NCBI GenBank assembly: GCA_033065855.1
Contig: JAVXUO010001184.1
Span: forward strand, 62,001-126,000
DNA length: 64,000 nt
Direction: 5' to 3'
Source: Escallonia rubra
Taxonomy: Eukaryota; Streptophyta; Magnoliopsida; Escalloniales; Escalloniaceae
A program made the position numbers and the translations under genes. This document shows positions 11,420 through 22,708 of the stretch, in pieces (position 1 is the first letter of the stretch; every line of letters begins with the position of its first letter). The notes beneath the pieces were generated by a model. The model saw only the letters and a list, made by a program, of their open reading frames with translations, was not told the DNA's origin and made no database searches.

Positions 11420-12434
11420 TAGATGGGCCGAGCTTGGGCCGGCCCAGCGGGCCAGAATAGAAAACAACCAGTCCGGGCTTCTGGCCACGGGGAACCGGGC
11501 CGGGAAGGGCTGGGCCCACTGGGGATATCAGGGCCCGGTCCAAGCCCAAGCCCTAAGCCCTAACTTTAGGGCTAGGCTTAGGCCAGGTCCGAGTCTGAAT
11601 AAATTTTTTTAAATCTTTTTATTCATGTTTTATGTTGCAGAAAAAAGTACCCATTATATTATGCTATCAACTCCTTTGCTCCAACTTGATTACATATTTT
11701 CAGGACGAATGTAAAACTAGAAAATAATTGCTAAAAAGTTGCTCCTATTAAGAAAAATGTAATCTACTTATATCCAGTTATATTTATCAAAGCCACTTGA
11801 CACCATATGTGCCTTGTTGCATTAACTACATTCAAATTATTCCCAAAAACAGTATGAAAAGTAAATTACTACAAGAAAATCATAATTTTTCATATATGTG
11901 GAAAGTGCTCAAAATGGTAACACATAAATAGTCTTAACCAAAAAATAAACTGGGGAAGCAATAAATATACAATTGAAGCCACAACAAGCTAGCATTAAGA
12001 GAAACAAAAACAAAACCATAGATGACAAAGCAAATTCTGTAACAAAAACACTAAATGAAAGCCCACTTAGAAACCATCAAAAACACGTCTCTGTCACCAC
12101 ACACCTACATATTCACTCGTGTGTTAAAAAAAACATTGATCATATGAACTCGATAAAATCTCCAAAACTATTAATTTAACCAAAAAGATGAAAATGTAAT
12201 AAGATGGAACTTCAGAAAAAGAAAAGGAAAAAAAATTATAAGGGGGCGACACCCGGGCCAGGCTAGGCCAAACCTGGGCCTTTTTAGGGTCGGGCTGGGG
12301 CCGTTTCCCAAATCCTTTGGCCTGGTCTTGGCCCCGTCCCTTGGCCCTATGGACCAAGGTCGTACTGTTCACCCTTTAGGGCCAGGCCAGGTCAGGCTGG
12401 CCCGCTAGCAACCCGACCCTTTTGACACCTCTAG
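11420..12434. mobile_element. GGGCCGG-rich non-autonomous element, copy 2 (hAT-like)
   Basis: It has the same order of modules as copy 1: left ATGGGCCGAGCTTGGGCCGG with CCCTAACTTTAGG and a TTTTTATTCATGTTTTATGTT tail, and right CTTTAGGGCCAGGCC with terminal GACACCTCTAG. The middle differs from copy 1. No reading frame of interest is present. The two copies abut, only about 15 bases apart. Confidence 0.55.
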
Positions 12435-13439
12435 CTCAATGGTTTCTGGTTGACGGTCAGGTCAGGTCGGGTCGGGCGGGGTGGGGTCATTGTGGTTTGG
12501 AACTTTTGTGCATTAAATGACGGATGGATTCGCATTTTACCTTATTGTTTCAATTGGGTACAAGTTTCAGTTTTTAAAAAAAAATTAATCTTTGAACCGT
12601 TAGGGATGGGGATAGTTTGATGGCACAATTTATCTTACTGTCTCCAAATTTTTGCGCAATTCACCAATTTGAACTTCAATATTTTTTGGACATCTGTCAA
12701 TCTTTCATGAGTAAAAATGTAAGTTCAACCCATAATCCATGTCGGCAACCACATAAGCCTCCATATCCGTTGAATGCCTTTTGGAGTCACCAAAACCATC
12801 GTACACACTTTATTTTCAAATTCCCAAACCCGAAAAATGGATGAACGTATCTATCATCGGACATCACCATTTTGCTGGCACATCGAGAAAACGAATCCAG
12901 AAGTGAGATCGAAGCATTAGAAGGGGGATGAACAGGGGTTTGCGATGGGTTGCTTTGAGATCAGGGATCTCGCGTACAAGGACGATCAACATACTTGCTT
13001 ATGGTACTTAACATGTAGATTGGTGCTACATGCTTATTTTTAGGGTTAGAGAATTAGTGTTTTTGAATAGTTAATTATTTTAAGGAGTTTTAGGGTTCGT
13101 GAATGCCATGCCATTTAGGAGGGTAGCGATGCATGCTTGTTGATTTTAATCTTCATGTGTACGAACTCTGAATATTATTGTCTGATGTTGTGAGTAATTC
13201 TTTTATTCTGCTCAATGAGATTAAACAATGACTGTTTATGCACATTTTGTTTCGTTTATTCTGCTGCTTGAGTTGGGTTGCTTTGTTTAGTTAGGGATTA
13301 ATTAGTTTGCTCTGTGTTATATATTTGTCAAGTGAAACTTTTTGTACTATTGCAGATCTTGCAGACAATTTATTGGTTGTGAAATTATACACATGCATCA
13401 TTTAAATACTTTTCAAAGAGTATAAACTTGTCGAGGAGT
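12435..13439. other. AT-rich spacer with no gene recognised
   Basis: No coding exon is recognised. A short CG-rich remnant (GGTCAGGTCAGGTCGGGTCGG) at about 12456-12480 resembles the end of the neighbouring GGGCCGG element. Confidence 0.4.
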
Positions 13440-13527
13440 AACCCCTGCTTCGGCAATGCGATCATTTGTTAGAACAACTAAGGAGGACTTTGTAGTTGAT
13501 GTTTCAAGGTGGCAAGCATATAGGCTA
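13440..13527 (+). pseudogene. MULE transposase fragment, part 1 (split by CACTA)
   Basis: The plus-strand frame RTTKEDFVVDVSRWQAYR matches the conserved region just N-terminal of the MULE catalytic domain (the DVSxxQAYRAK.. motif). It is cut at 13527 by the CACTA element and resumes at 17308. No start codon or upstream zinc-finger region was seen. It is a decayed plant Mutator-like transposase. Confidence 0.65.
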
Positions 13528-14616
13528 CACTACAAGAAAATAGGATTTTTTGACGAACTTTTAGCGATGGATCTATCCGTCGCTAAAGGTCACTTTTAGC
13601 AACAGACTATTACTAATGGAAAAATCCGTCACTAATCATTTTAAAATTTTCAATTTTTTGGTGGATTTTTTGGCCCGAATATTTTTTTTATTTTTTTAGC
13701 GACAGGTAATCAACGACGCACCATCGCTAAAAAATTTTTTTTATGACTTTTAGTGACGGCCAAAATTCGTTGCTAAAAGTCATTAAAACTAGAGAAACCC
13801 TACCATTCTTTATGTTCTCCCTCTCTCTCTGCCTCTCAATTTCTCACACCCTTTTACCTCCGTCGCCCACCTCCCACGGCACCCACCTTTAAAGCCACCC
13901 ACCTCCCACGGCACCCACCTTTAAAGCCACCCACCCCCACCCGTTGTCGTCGCTAGGGGCCGAACCACACTGGGTCTCTACAACTTCAGAACCCAAGTCT
14001 CTGCGACTTGCAACACTCACTCTATCCAGTCCGGACTCCACCGGCCAACGGCAATGGCCACTCCTAAACCCGATATCTCGAGTCTCACAGACGGTAAGTT
14101 CTCATCTCCTTCTCAACCTCGTTCTCTCTCTCAAATATCTCATCCTTCTTCTATTGATGCCTTTTCTATTCTTCAATAGTTCAATTCTTGTTCTTTTTCT
14201 ATAATAAATTTGTTAGATTTTTGTTTTCTTGTTCTTCTAATTGACTAATTGATTGTATAATTTGTTTTAAATTAGGGTTTTAACGTTTAGGAAATTTAAT
14301 TAAGGTGTGAATTAGGGATTTTTTTTTTAAAATGACTTTAATTATGGCATTTGGGCATGGAGCCAGATGGCAAAATATGCTGGTAGGTAATGACTCTACA
14401 AATAATGATTATCATGTTATGGCCCTTAAAAGCCATAATCTTTCTATAGTGCCTTCCTATATGGTTCATGTGCTTACACCATTCTGCTATCCTTGTTTTT
14501 CAGGTTTGTCAAGATTAAGGAAGAGCTGTAGACTTCGTTTGGTGAATTACTTAAACCCTCGCGTTAAGCATGGGAACATCACCATGGAGGAAGAGAAAAT
14601 CATCTCCACCACGCAT

Positions 14617-15346
14617 GGGCAAAACTACATTAGGACTGGGGGGGAGGGGCGCTAGTGCACCCCCTGAAATTTTAAAAAAAATAAAAAAATATATATTTTT
14701 ATATTTCGGGAATTGCACCGCCGTCCACGAGACCCCGTTCCCTGAGACCTTGTCCTTCGAGACAGTCACCTCTCTCTCTCTCTCTCTCCCCTTCCCTCCG
14801 TGACCGTGAGGATCGTGACCGGTGAGGATTGAGGCTCAGGTCGTGACCGCCGACCGGTGACTCACACTTACTCCGAGTCTCTGACCGATGACCGCGACGG
14901 TGAGCCTGTGGGCTGTGATCAGATCTGGACCGTGACCGGCGTGACGATGATCGACTCATTCCGACGGCGACTGCGATTTTGACGACGGTGACGGACTGAA
15001 GGACAAAGATGACCTCATCGAGCACCGGCCACTGAGACGCCGTGACGCCGACCGACGAGGCAATGACCATGAGTTCGTGACTCACTCTGACGGTCCAACC
15101 AGATCTAGAATTGGAAGAACGAACTGAGGCTACTCAGTACTCACTACTGCTTCTCTGTGCTACTGAATGTGAGGTAAGTTCTTAAATTATAGTTTAATTT
15201 CAGTGATTATATAGAGATTTAAAAAATATGTTTGGTTAATTTGCTTGCTAATCTTAATTTACTATTATTTTACTAATAAATTGTTTTGGTAAATTCGATA
15301 TAATTTTTGCACCCCTTGAAAAAAAATCCTGGTCCCGCCTTTGCCA
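14617..15346. mobile_element. hAT-like element nested in the CACTA element
   Basis: The left end reads GGGCAAAACTACATTAGG and is followed by GCTAGTGCACCCCCTGAAA. The right end on the other strand reads TGGCAAAGGCGGGACCAGG followed by AAGGGGTGCAAAAA. Flanking 8-mers are CCACGCAT (14609-14616) and CCATGCAT (15347-15354), one mismatch apart, as expected for an old hAT target duplication. The interior is rich in CTCTCT and in GTGACCG-type words and has no transposase. Confidence 0.65.
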
Positions 15347-15599
15347 CCATGCATAAAATGTTAGGAAATAGATACCAGGTACTGCTGCCCACATGTTCCA
15401 GATGAGATACTTCTTTCTGTGGCAATTCTTCAGTTTATAACATAGGGCTTGATATAACAATTCGCTTTTGCATAATCATTTGTTCAAAAATATGTGCAGC
15501 ATATGAGAAAGAAATCTTTCTTTTCCTAACTGACCACCAATCATTCAATGGTTACTAATATGCATGATTGGATCAACTTAAAACTCTTTAATTCTTTGT

Positions 15600-15889
15600 A
15601 ATGTTTGGGAAGTCTACTCCATAAAGAAGTTTATTGATCTTGTTAAAACCGTATGTTGTTTGCTTAGTTAGGCAAACTATGTGCCGCATGTCTACGTGTA
15701 TGGTTGGATTTCATATAACATAATTAATGTCCTAAGAAAAAAATAATGTTTGGGAATTCTACTCCATAAAGAAGTTTATTGATCTTGTTAAAACCGTATG
15801 TTGTCTGCTTAGTTAGGCAAACTATGTGCCGCATGTCTACGTGTATGGTTGGATTTCATATAACATAATTAATGTCCTAAGAAAAAAAA
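15600..15889. repeat. 145-bp tandem duplication
   Basis: Two adjacent units (15600-15744 and 15745-15889) are nearly identical, from AATGTTTGGGAA to CCTAAGAAAAAAA. It lies inside the CACTA element and is probably recent. Confidence 0.9.
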
Positions 15890-17307
15890 TAGCTCGACCT
15901 TTGCTTATTTTGGAAATGAGAAAATAATTTTCAGCACGCTTTAAATCTTTTAGATTATGATCTATGTAATAATGAGCTGGAGAAGGCCAGCTATTACATG
16001 ATATGCCATTCTCGTGTTTAAGCACTTCTCTCTCTGGCTATTACATGATATAACATTCACATGTTTAAGGCACTTTTTTCCAATTAATGATGAAGATGCA
16101 TCTATCTTAATTTAAACTGAAACAGTTGATGTTGTGATCATTGGATCATCTGTATTCTCAATCTCATCATCTTCAGGAGCATAAAACTCCAGCAAAAGGA
16201 CATTCATGCAAACATCTTTGGAAGTTTGAATTCCTTTTCAACATGTTGAATGATCCCAAATCTGCTATGTTTTCTTGGTAGGCATAGGAAGCCTTTGGAG
16301 AAGTTGAGGCCACCTTTGGCTACTGAGCTCTTGTTGTCAAGTGATAGAGATCGAATCCTTGAAGGTTGTTTGACAAAAAAATTTGTCGTTTGTCTCGAGG
16401 TGAGATGTCAACAATGGCAATGTGTTTATGCTTGCTGCTATTTCCAGAAGTTAACAACACTTATCATGGTAGTAGAATTCTTCACACTTGTTTGCATAAT
16501 TTTTTACAGCTGATTTTGACTGGATATTTGGTTGAAATTTTACGAGTAGTCTTCTTTTATTCATTTTGTTCACTATAAACGAATTTGTACAAATGATGCT
16601 CCTTTTCAAATTGTGATTGATATAGAGAAATAGATAATAAATGTGGACAAATAGATGTTGTGCAGGCTTCAGAGCAAGCTCGTGGGTAATATTCTTTTAG
16701 TTTCAATGAAACTTGTATTTTATTTTGGGATTTGTACGATGTGATCTATTGTATTTTTTTTTATAGAGAAATCTAATGTATTTAGTGAACATCTAATTTG
16801 TTGTATTGAGTGTTAGTTATTGGTGTATATGATTTAAATCTTTTTTGTACTACTTGAATATTGGCAAAGGATAAATCCTAGTTTAAAGAAGTTGTTGGAT
16901 TGGTTGATTATGATTAATTGTTTGAAACAGGTTTGAATTTATAAAAAATAATGAAAATAAAAGAACAACTTTTTTTAACATTTACAGATGGACTTTTAGC
17001 GACGAAATTCTATCGCTAAAAGTCCTTTCACAGATCGGTAAACATTTTTTGAAATAAACTTTTAGTGCCAAAATTAATGTTGTAGTTCCATCGCTAAAAG
17101 ATTTTTATTTTTTTTCCAAAAAATTCAGAAATTAAAAAATATATGAAAAATTACTTTTAGCGATGGAATTTTTCGTCGCTAAAAGTATCATTTTTTTCCC
17201 GACCGATCACATAATATTGTCGCTAAAAGATTAGCGATGAGGTTATTCCCAATGGACTTTTAGCGACAATCAACTTGTTGCTAAAAGTCCTTTTTCTTGT
17301 AGTGCTA

Positions 17308-17500
17308 GGAAGAAGGTTCTAGAATTGATTAAAGGGGGAAGTGAGGAAGCGATATGCCAGGTTATGGAACTATTCTGAGGTGTTGAAAGGAACCAACCGT
17401 GGTACCACTATGGAGATACACGTAGACAATATTGGAGTACAACAAGTGTTTAAGAGGATACATATATATCTCCAACGATCTAGTCCACGGCGCCACCACA
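17308..17500 (+). pseudogene. MULE transposase fragment, part 2
   Basis: After the CACTA element the MULE frame resumes with KKVLELIKGGSEE, then, one frame over, RYARLWNYSEVLKGTNRGTT and MEIHVD..VFKRIHIYLQ. This fits the MULE pattern QYxxLWDYxxELxxxNPGSTV..FxRxYVC. At least one frameshift separates the two segments, and similarity fades after about 17480, before the catalytic domain. Continuity with the 13440-13527 piece is what identifies the CACTA insertion site as lying within a transposase gene. Confidence 0.65.
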
Positions 17501-19922
17501 AGGCAATGCCTCCTTCAAAAGAGACTAACCAAGTAGGTACTTTTTAAGATCATGGGCATGGTCTTATAAGGGCAATCTCATGCTATCCCACATCTGATGT
17601 GAGATATCACAATCTCTCCTTCTTATGCCTTAATGTTCTTGCTAATAATTGATCATACATAACTCAAAATCTTCCTCTCTGGCCAATGTGGGATATACGC
17701 TACTCACCCTTTGTTGCCCAACCATCCTCTTAATGTGGGATATCCCTGGATTTCCTTCGTTTCTCTTAACCATCAAAAACCTGACTGGATAACCCAGTCT
17801 GAGATTTTAATAATCGGCTATGTTACCATATAGAATGACCCAGTCTCCAGCCCCACCACAGGGTAATGTGTCGGGAGTCGTGGGCCTGTGAGGGTTGGGA
17901 AGCTTGGTCACCATTTAGAAGGAGTTGTAGTATTACAAGCGGATTGGGAAGCTTGGTCACCATTTAGAAGGAGTTGTAACGTGAACGCGAGGTCTAGAGT
18001 ACTAGTTAAGCAGGCGAGTCCATTGTCGTGGATGGAGTTAAACTAGAAGGCCTCTATGAGGGAGAAATAGCTACGCAAACAAAGTTGGACCAGTCACAGC
18101 AGATAAAACAACTTGTTAAAGCTGCTTAATTTAAACCCAAGCTAAGATTGAGATGTTGTAGGTTAATTTTTCTTTTTCAAGCAAAGTTAGAGAGTCGAAG
18201 AGTATTGATTATGGGATTAGAGAAATGGTTGCAGACCTCTTAATGAGAGCTAGATTTTTGGACTATTGAAGATACTTCTAAGGATTCCACCAAGAGGACA
18301 ATTATAAAATATGCAAGGATAGATCTCTCTGTTAGTGATATAGTTGCTAAGGCTATTAGTAAGGAGGATGCAGTGCTTCCCACTCGTTCAAATATTGAGC
18401 AGGTTTTTATTAGTGACGAGGAGAGGTTGTAAACTTCTTAACAAGAACATGATTCATTGATTGCTGATGATAATGAGGACTTCGACAAAGGGGACCACTG
18501 ATTTGTCCCAGATGCTGCTTATAAGGATTAGGCAGAAGTATAATTATGTACCAATTATGTAGGTTCAGAGGCTGCTTACGAGGAGGATACATTGTTTCTC
18601 GCATAATTAGAATTGAGCCGGACTCTATTGATGGTGAGAAGAGATTGCAGACGTTATAGTAAGAGCATGTCCATTGACGGTTGATGATATCAGTAAGGGC
18701 CTGATTGATAGGCATGTTGTTGATTCTCATTTTCTTATTTGTATTTTTCAGGTTTGTTTTCTTTAGAGAAACGATGTTATGTTGGTCTTAGACTTTAACA
18801 CGATGGATCTTGCCATGGTTGATAATGCATACTGGGACATAAGGAAAAATAATTGCATGAAAAGTTATCTTGAATTTGTGTTACGCTACGTGTAACATTC
18901 TTTGATCCTTTATGTAGCATTTCAGAAAGCTTAGTAGTTGAGAGAGACATTCATGCAACATATGAATCAAGAGGCGACTCCTCGCAAAGATTAGGGCTTT
19001 TGCCTTGGGCTGTTGTGCCCGTTCTCTTTGTCCTTTATAGAGTGATGATTTGCAGCTAATGTTTTCATTCTTCCAAATTGCTTCTTCATCTTTTGCTTGA
19101 TCATCTTCTTTTTATAAATTCTTTTAAATTCTTTGTCCTTTTATAGAGTGATGATTTAAGCCTCTTTTGGGATAGTGCCACTCCTTCGTTTGTGTGGGCA
19201 ATGGATCACAAGACAATGCTGCAAGTGAAAATTCATGAAATTTTGTTAAATCGTGACATCCTTTACCGATATCAACTGCCATTGTAACCCTTTTTACTTT
19301 ATATGTTCTTGGATCGAGTTTCCAAATGGATTTAATCAAGACTTCATAACTTTATATACTACTTGAGTCTCTTAGACTAGTTTATTTAGCAACACTCAGG
19401 ACCTTGGCTTCTTTTGCAGGCCTATGCGGTGTTACTCTATTATATATCACTTTAAAAGTCTTGCGACACTTTGGTCAAATTCAAGGTATTCTTATAGCAA
19501 ATGGCATGAACTAGAGACATACGACAAATTTTGGCTCTTTCTTACCAATGAAACATGCTAAGTTGTAGGCCTATGCATGCATTGTGGATGAGGCTATAGG
19601 CGTGGGCATTGGTTTAAGGTGCATCGTTGATCAATAAGGGCTTATTTATTTGACAGAGGGCTTGATGATTCATGACCGGTCTAGTTACAGAGAATGGGTG
19701 ATGGGGGAATAATCCCTACTCCAAATGCAAACGGATGCCACGATTGAGGAATAAAGAAATGGAAGGCTTCTAAAAAAAATAAGGGTGAAAATGTTGTGGG
19801 ATGCGGACAGAGATTTTGACTTTTTAAGTGGCCAAGAAGCTTACGAAGTTTGGATGTAGGGCCTGAAGGAAATGGTTCGTGTATTTTCTAAAGAATAAGA
19901 CCAGTTGAGGGGAATGTCGGTG
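17501..19922. other. Spacer with decayed repeats, no gene recognised
   Basis: A 38-bp direct repeat (GGATTGGGAAGCTTGGTCAC..) occurs at about 17896 and 17941. Between 18183 and 18760 a coding-like unit recurs with drift at a period of roughly 230 bp (phrases such as GTTGCAGACCTCTTAATGAG, GTTGTAAACTTCTTAACAAG and TTGCAGACGTTATAGTAAGAG). GTCC-TTTATAGAGTGATGATTT occurs twice, near 19028 and 19136. None of these could be assigned to a family. Confidence 0.45.
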
Positions 19923-19927
19923 ACGCC
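19923..19927. repeat. Target-site duplication ACGCC (left)
   Basis: ACGCC directly precedes the TG of the left LTR. The identical ACGCC follows the right LTR at 30635-30639. Confidence 0.95.
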
Positions 19928-20372
19928 TGTTGCAGCTAAAAACTGGATCGGGAACAGCACCAGAAATCAGGCCTGCAAAAGAGAACACGGAGTTACCGCC
20001 GGGTGGGGTTCCGGCGGGGGAACGCTCCAATGCTTAAGTCAGAGAAGGCTAACGATGTAGAACTCTGAAGAAGCAGTAAAGACACAATGTGTATATGTGT
20101 GAGCTTAGGTTTACCTGAGGGGCATGACCCCTTTATATAGTGGTAGAAGGAGGAATCCTAGTAAGACTGGGCTTTGACTAACTCCAATCAGAATCCAATT
20201 AGGATCTTAGAAGATCCTTATGTCAATCTGAGCTGATGGAGTCAGAGTATTTTTAGGATTCTGTCTGATGACCGATATGGTAAGTGCCATATCAGTAGCG
20301 AGTCAATACGGGTTACGTGTCATGACCGCCACGTGTCGTCCGTAGATAGGAAGGATATTTTTAGCTATATCA
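19928..20372 (-). repeat. 3' LTR of the Tat element
   Basis: 445 bp, TGTTGCAGC..CTATATCA on the plus strand. A TATA-like CTATATAAAG lies on the minus strand at 20131-20140. It is followed on the right by the purine tract (20373-20390), which marks this as the 3' LTR for minus-strand transcription. Confidence 0.95.
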
Positions 20373-20390
20373 TATGCCCCCTGCTTTTAC
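20373..20390 (-). promoter_or_regulatory. Polypurine tract of the Tat element
   Basis: Minus-strand AAAAGCAGGGGGCATA lies directly before the 3' LTR. It is the expected primer for plus-strand DNA synthesis. Confidence 0.75.
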
Positions 20391-20496
20391 CAGCGCTAAT
20401 GAAGCGGGTGGAAGCACACTTTTTCCACTGGTGATAGCGGAATACGCCAAAAACAGAATTGAATCCGTTTGTCAATATTTCCAAATTTCAAAGAGT

Positions 20497-21310
20497 ATTC
20501 TGCTCGGACGAGATTCTGTTCGGACATGAATCTGTTCGGACGATTTTCTGCTCGGACGAGATTCTGCTCGGACATAAATCTGCTCGGACGGAATTCTGCT
20601 CGGCCGTAAATCTGCTCGGACGGAATTCTGCTTGGCCGTTGACGTTCTGTTCGGGCAGAGTGCTCGGACGAGATTCTGCTCGGACAGAATTCTGCTCGGA
20701 CGAGATTTTGCTCGGACGGAATTCTGCTCGGACGAGATTCTGCTCGGCCGTTTGACGTTCTGTTCGGGCAGAGTGCTCGGACGAGATTCTGCTTGGACAG
20801 AATTCTGCTCGGACGAGATTCTGCTCGGCCGTAAATCTGCTCGGACGGAATTCTGCTTGGCCGTTGACGTTCTGTTCGGGCAGAGTGTTCGGACGAGATT
20901 CTGCTCGGATAGAATTTTGCTCGAACGAGATTCTGCTCGGACGGAATTCTGCTCGGACGAGATTCTGCTCGGCCGTTTGACGTTCTGTTCGGACAAAGTG
21001 CTCGGACGAGATTCTGCTCGGACAGAATTCTGCTCGGACGAGATTCTGCTTGGCCATTGCCACTCTGCTCGGGCAGAGTGTTCGGGCGAGATTCTGCTCG
21101 GGCGGAATTCTGCTCGGCCGTTGGCACTCTGCTCGGGCAGAGTGTTCGGGCGAGATTCTGCTCGGGCGGAATTCTGCTCGGGCAGAATGTTCGGGCGAGA
21201 TTCTGCTCGGCCGTTGGCACTCTGCTCGGGCAGAGTGTTCGGGCGAGATTCTGCTCGGCCGTTGGTACTCTGCTCGGGCAGAGTGTTCGGGCGAGATTCT
21301 GCTCGGGCAG
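20497..21310. repeat. Palindromic CTCGG repeat array 1
   Basis: About 800 bp consist almost entirely of variants of ATTCTGCTCGGACAGAAT, CGAGATTCTGCTCGG and CTCTGCTCGGGCAGAG. Basic units are 17-37 bp, with a higher-order period of about 111-114 bp marked by GACGTTCTGTTCGGGCAGAG at about 20641, 20755, 20866 and 20979. Later units switch to GGCACTCTGCTCGGGCAGAG. Many units are perfect short palindromes around a TCGG centre. Long open frames on both strands here are artefacts of the repeat. The array lies between the 3' LTR and the antisense gene promoter. Confidence 0.95.
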
Positions 21311-21460
21311 AACTTTTGGTGTTCCCAACGTGTCACGTGCGAGAATTTGAGCGGGAATTCTTTTGAAATTTTTTTTAAGCTTCTGCGCTCTTCAGCTTGT
21401 GACACGTTGCAGGTACATGAACCGTTGCGTTTCCCAAGAGACGGTTACTTGGCGTTTCTC

Positions 21461-21467
21461 TATAAAA
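21461..21467 (+). promoter_or_regulatory. TATA box of the Tat antisense gene
   Basis: TATAAAA on the plus strand, about 140 bp before the ATG at 21604, follows the palindromic array and precedes a pyrimidine-rich leader (CTTCATTTTTCCTCCACTC). Position and context fit a plant core promoter for antisense transcription. Confidence 0.7.
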
Positions 21468-21603
21468 GAGAACTTCCACTTCATTTTTCCTCCACTCTTT
21501 TTTTTGGGAGCTCATTACTCTGCAAGTAAGTCTTTTCCTCTACCATTTCTGTTCAGCACTTCAAGTTTGTTGTAGTCTCATGTTTGCAGTAGAAGTAGAA
21601 AAC

Positions 21604-22653
21604 ATGTCTGATAGTTCGTCTACGAGTAGTAGTTCGTCTTCGAGTTCAGAACGAGTTGCAACTTCAGGAAGTGAAGTTGGGACTTCAAATCCACAACCTC
21701 CACTACCTTCGACTTCTCAACCTTTCCAACCTTCATCCTCTCGACGATTCCAGCCTTCATCCTCACAACGATTCCAGCCTTCATCCTCACAACCATTACC
21801 ACCTTCATCTTCACAGCCTTCACAATATTTATCTGGGGGGAATCCTTTAGGAGAAGTAAAGGATCAAGCCGAAGAAAAGGCTAATCCAAAGCCTTGGTAT
21901 ACTGCTGACGAAAAGTCTAGTAAGATGTCGACTGAAGATTTGCAGGATTTAATTCGGGAATATCCTCTTCCCGAAGGTTGGTATGCTCGTCTTCCCGGTT
22001 TGGGTGAACCAGCTAACTACGGCACAAAGTTTGAAACATGTGTCTACGAAGAGCAGGTGAAGTCTGGATATAGACTTCCTCTTCACCCTTTCGCTCTTCG
22101 TTTCTTTGAGCATTATCGTATGGCTCCTGGGCAGCTTGTTCCAAATGGTTGGAGGAAGCTTGCTGGTCTCATATATTTGGTTCAGACTTCAGGTTACAAA
22201 CCAGATGTAACTGATTTTATGAGAGTCTTCTTTGAAGTCTGTTTTGTGAAAGGAGTTGCCAACTGTCCCGGATGGTACTATATTCACAGTAGGCAACGAC
22301 TTCTGAAGGGAGGCCCAAAGTCGAATAAAGGTTGGCACTCCAGATATTTCTTCGTTGGCCGACTGGACAAGGGGGACCTTCCTTTTGACAGAGTGTGGAA
22401 CCCTTATTGTAAGGATTTCGAAAATCCTGGCAAGCCTACTCCCAATAGTCAGACTAAGCACATACTTAGTCATATCAAACTTCGAGGCGGTCTTTGTATA
22501 AATGAGCCCCTTTCGGAGGAACAATTAGAGTGGGCGAAGATGATACCTCCCAAGCCCATTCCAGCTGGTCTTCTGATTCCCCCTCTTCCTGCTATTCCTA
22601 GCGTGTCATCTGCTGAGACTGTTCCTCTAGGTGTGTTTTGCATGACATATTGA
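21604..22653 (+). CDS. Tat antisense ORF, block 1: 'putative gypsy-type transposon' domain protein
   Basis: This is the first of three plus-strand blocks, antisense to gag-pol. I prefer the ATG at 21604 ([19 protein letters not shown]) over the in-frame ATG at 21580; both are in the same open frame. The N-terminal 70 residues are low-complexity Ser/Pro/Gln with repeated FQPSSSQ units. The following region (EYPLPEGWYARLPGLGEP, YRLPLHPFALRFFEHYRMAP, GQLVPNGWRKLAGLIYL, FMRVFFEVCF) matches the plant-only domain that Pfam calls a putative gypsy-type transposon protein, found in additional ORFs of Tat elements. Function is unknown in the family; the name does not imply a demonstrated transposase. 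The frame is open, and the spacer after it has intron-like GT..AG ends. Confidence 0.8.
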   Translation: MSDSSSTSSSSSSSSERVATSGSEVGTSNPQPPLPSTSQPFQPSSSRRFQPSSSQRFQPSSSQPLPPSSSQPSQYLSGGNPLGEVKDQAEEKANPKPWYTADEKSSKMSTEDLQDLIREYPLPEGWYARLPGLGEPANYGTKFETCVYEEQVKSGYRLPLHPFALRFFEHYRMAPGQLVPNGWRKLAGLIYLVQTSGYKPDVTDFMRVFFEVCFVKGVANCPGWYYIHSRQRLLKGGPKSNKGWHSRYFFVGRLDKGDLPFDRVWNPYCKDFENPGKPTPNSQTKHILSHIKLRGGLCINEPLSEEQLEWAKMIPPKPIPAGLLIPPLPAIPSVSSAETVPLGVFCMTY

Positions 22654-22708
22654 ATTAAATTTGACTTCAATATTAACTCCCGTATTGACTTATATCTTCA
22701 TTGCAGAA

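Larger units (their letters stand above)
13528..17304. mobile_element. Non-autonomous CACTA (En/Spm) element
   Basis: The element starts CACTACAAGAAAA and ends TTTTTCTTGTAGTG, perfect CACTA termini, and is flanked by a 3-bp duplication CTA at 13525-13527 and 17305-17307. Both subterminal zones carry many TTTAGCGAC/GTCGCTAAA units in both orientations (13560-13790 and 16985-17295), the expected transposase-binding repeats. Length is 3777 bp. No TNPD/TNPA-type transposase is visible. The interior holds a GC-rich leader-like block (13860-14095) with a doubled CCCACCTCCCACGGCACCC unit, a possible short exon with a GT donor near 14094, a nested hAT-like element and a 145-bp duplication. It may be a gene-capturing derivative. 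Confidence 0.92.

Noticed and set aside
20396-21529. Long open frames on both strands, up to 310 codons, rich in Ser/Arg/Glu or Cys/Ser/Gly
   Set aside because: They are translations of the palindromic CTCGG array in several frames at once; no conserved domain and no codon bias.
22189-22524. Minus-strand frames opposite the Tat antisense gene
   Set aside because: Shadow frames; the plus strand carries the conserved domain.
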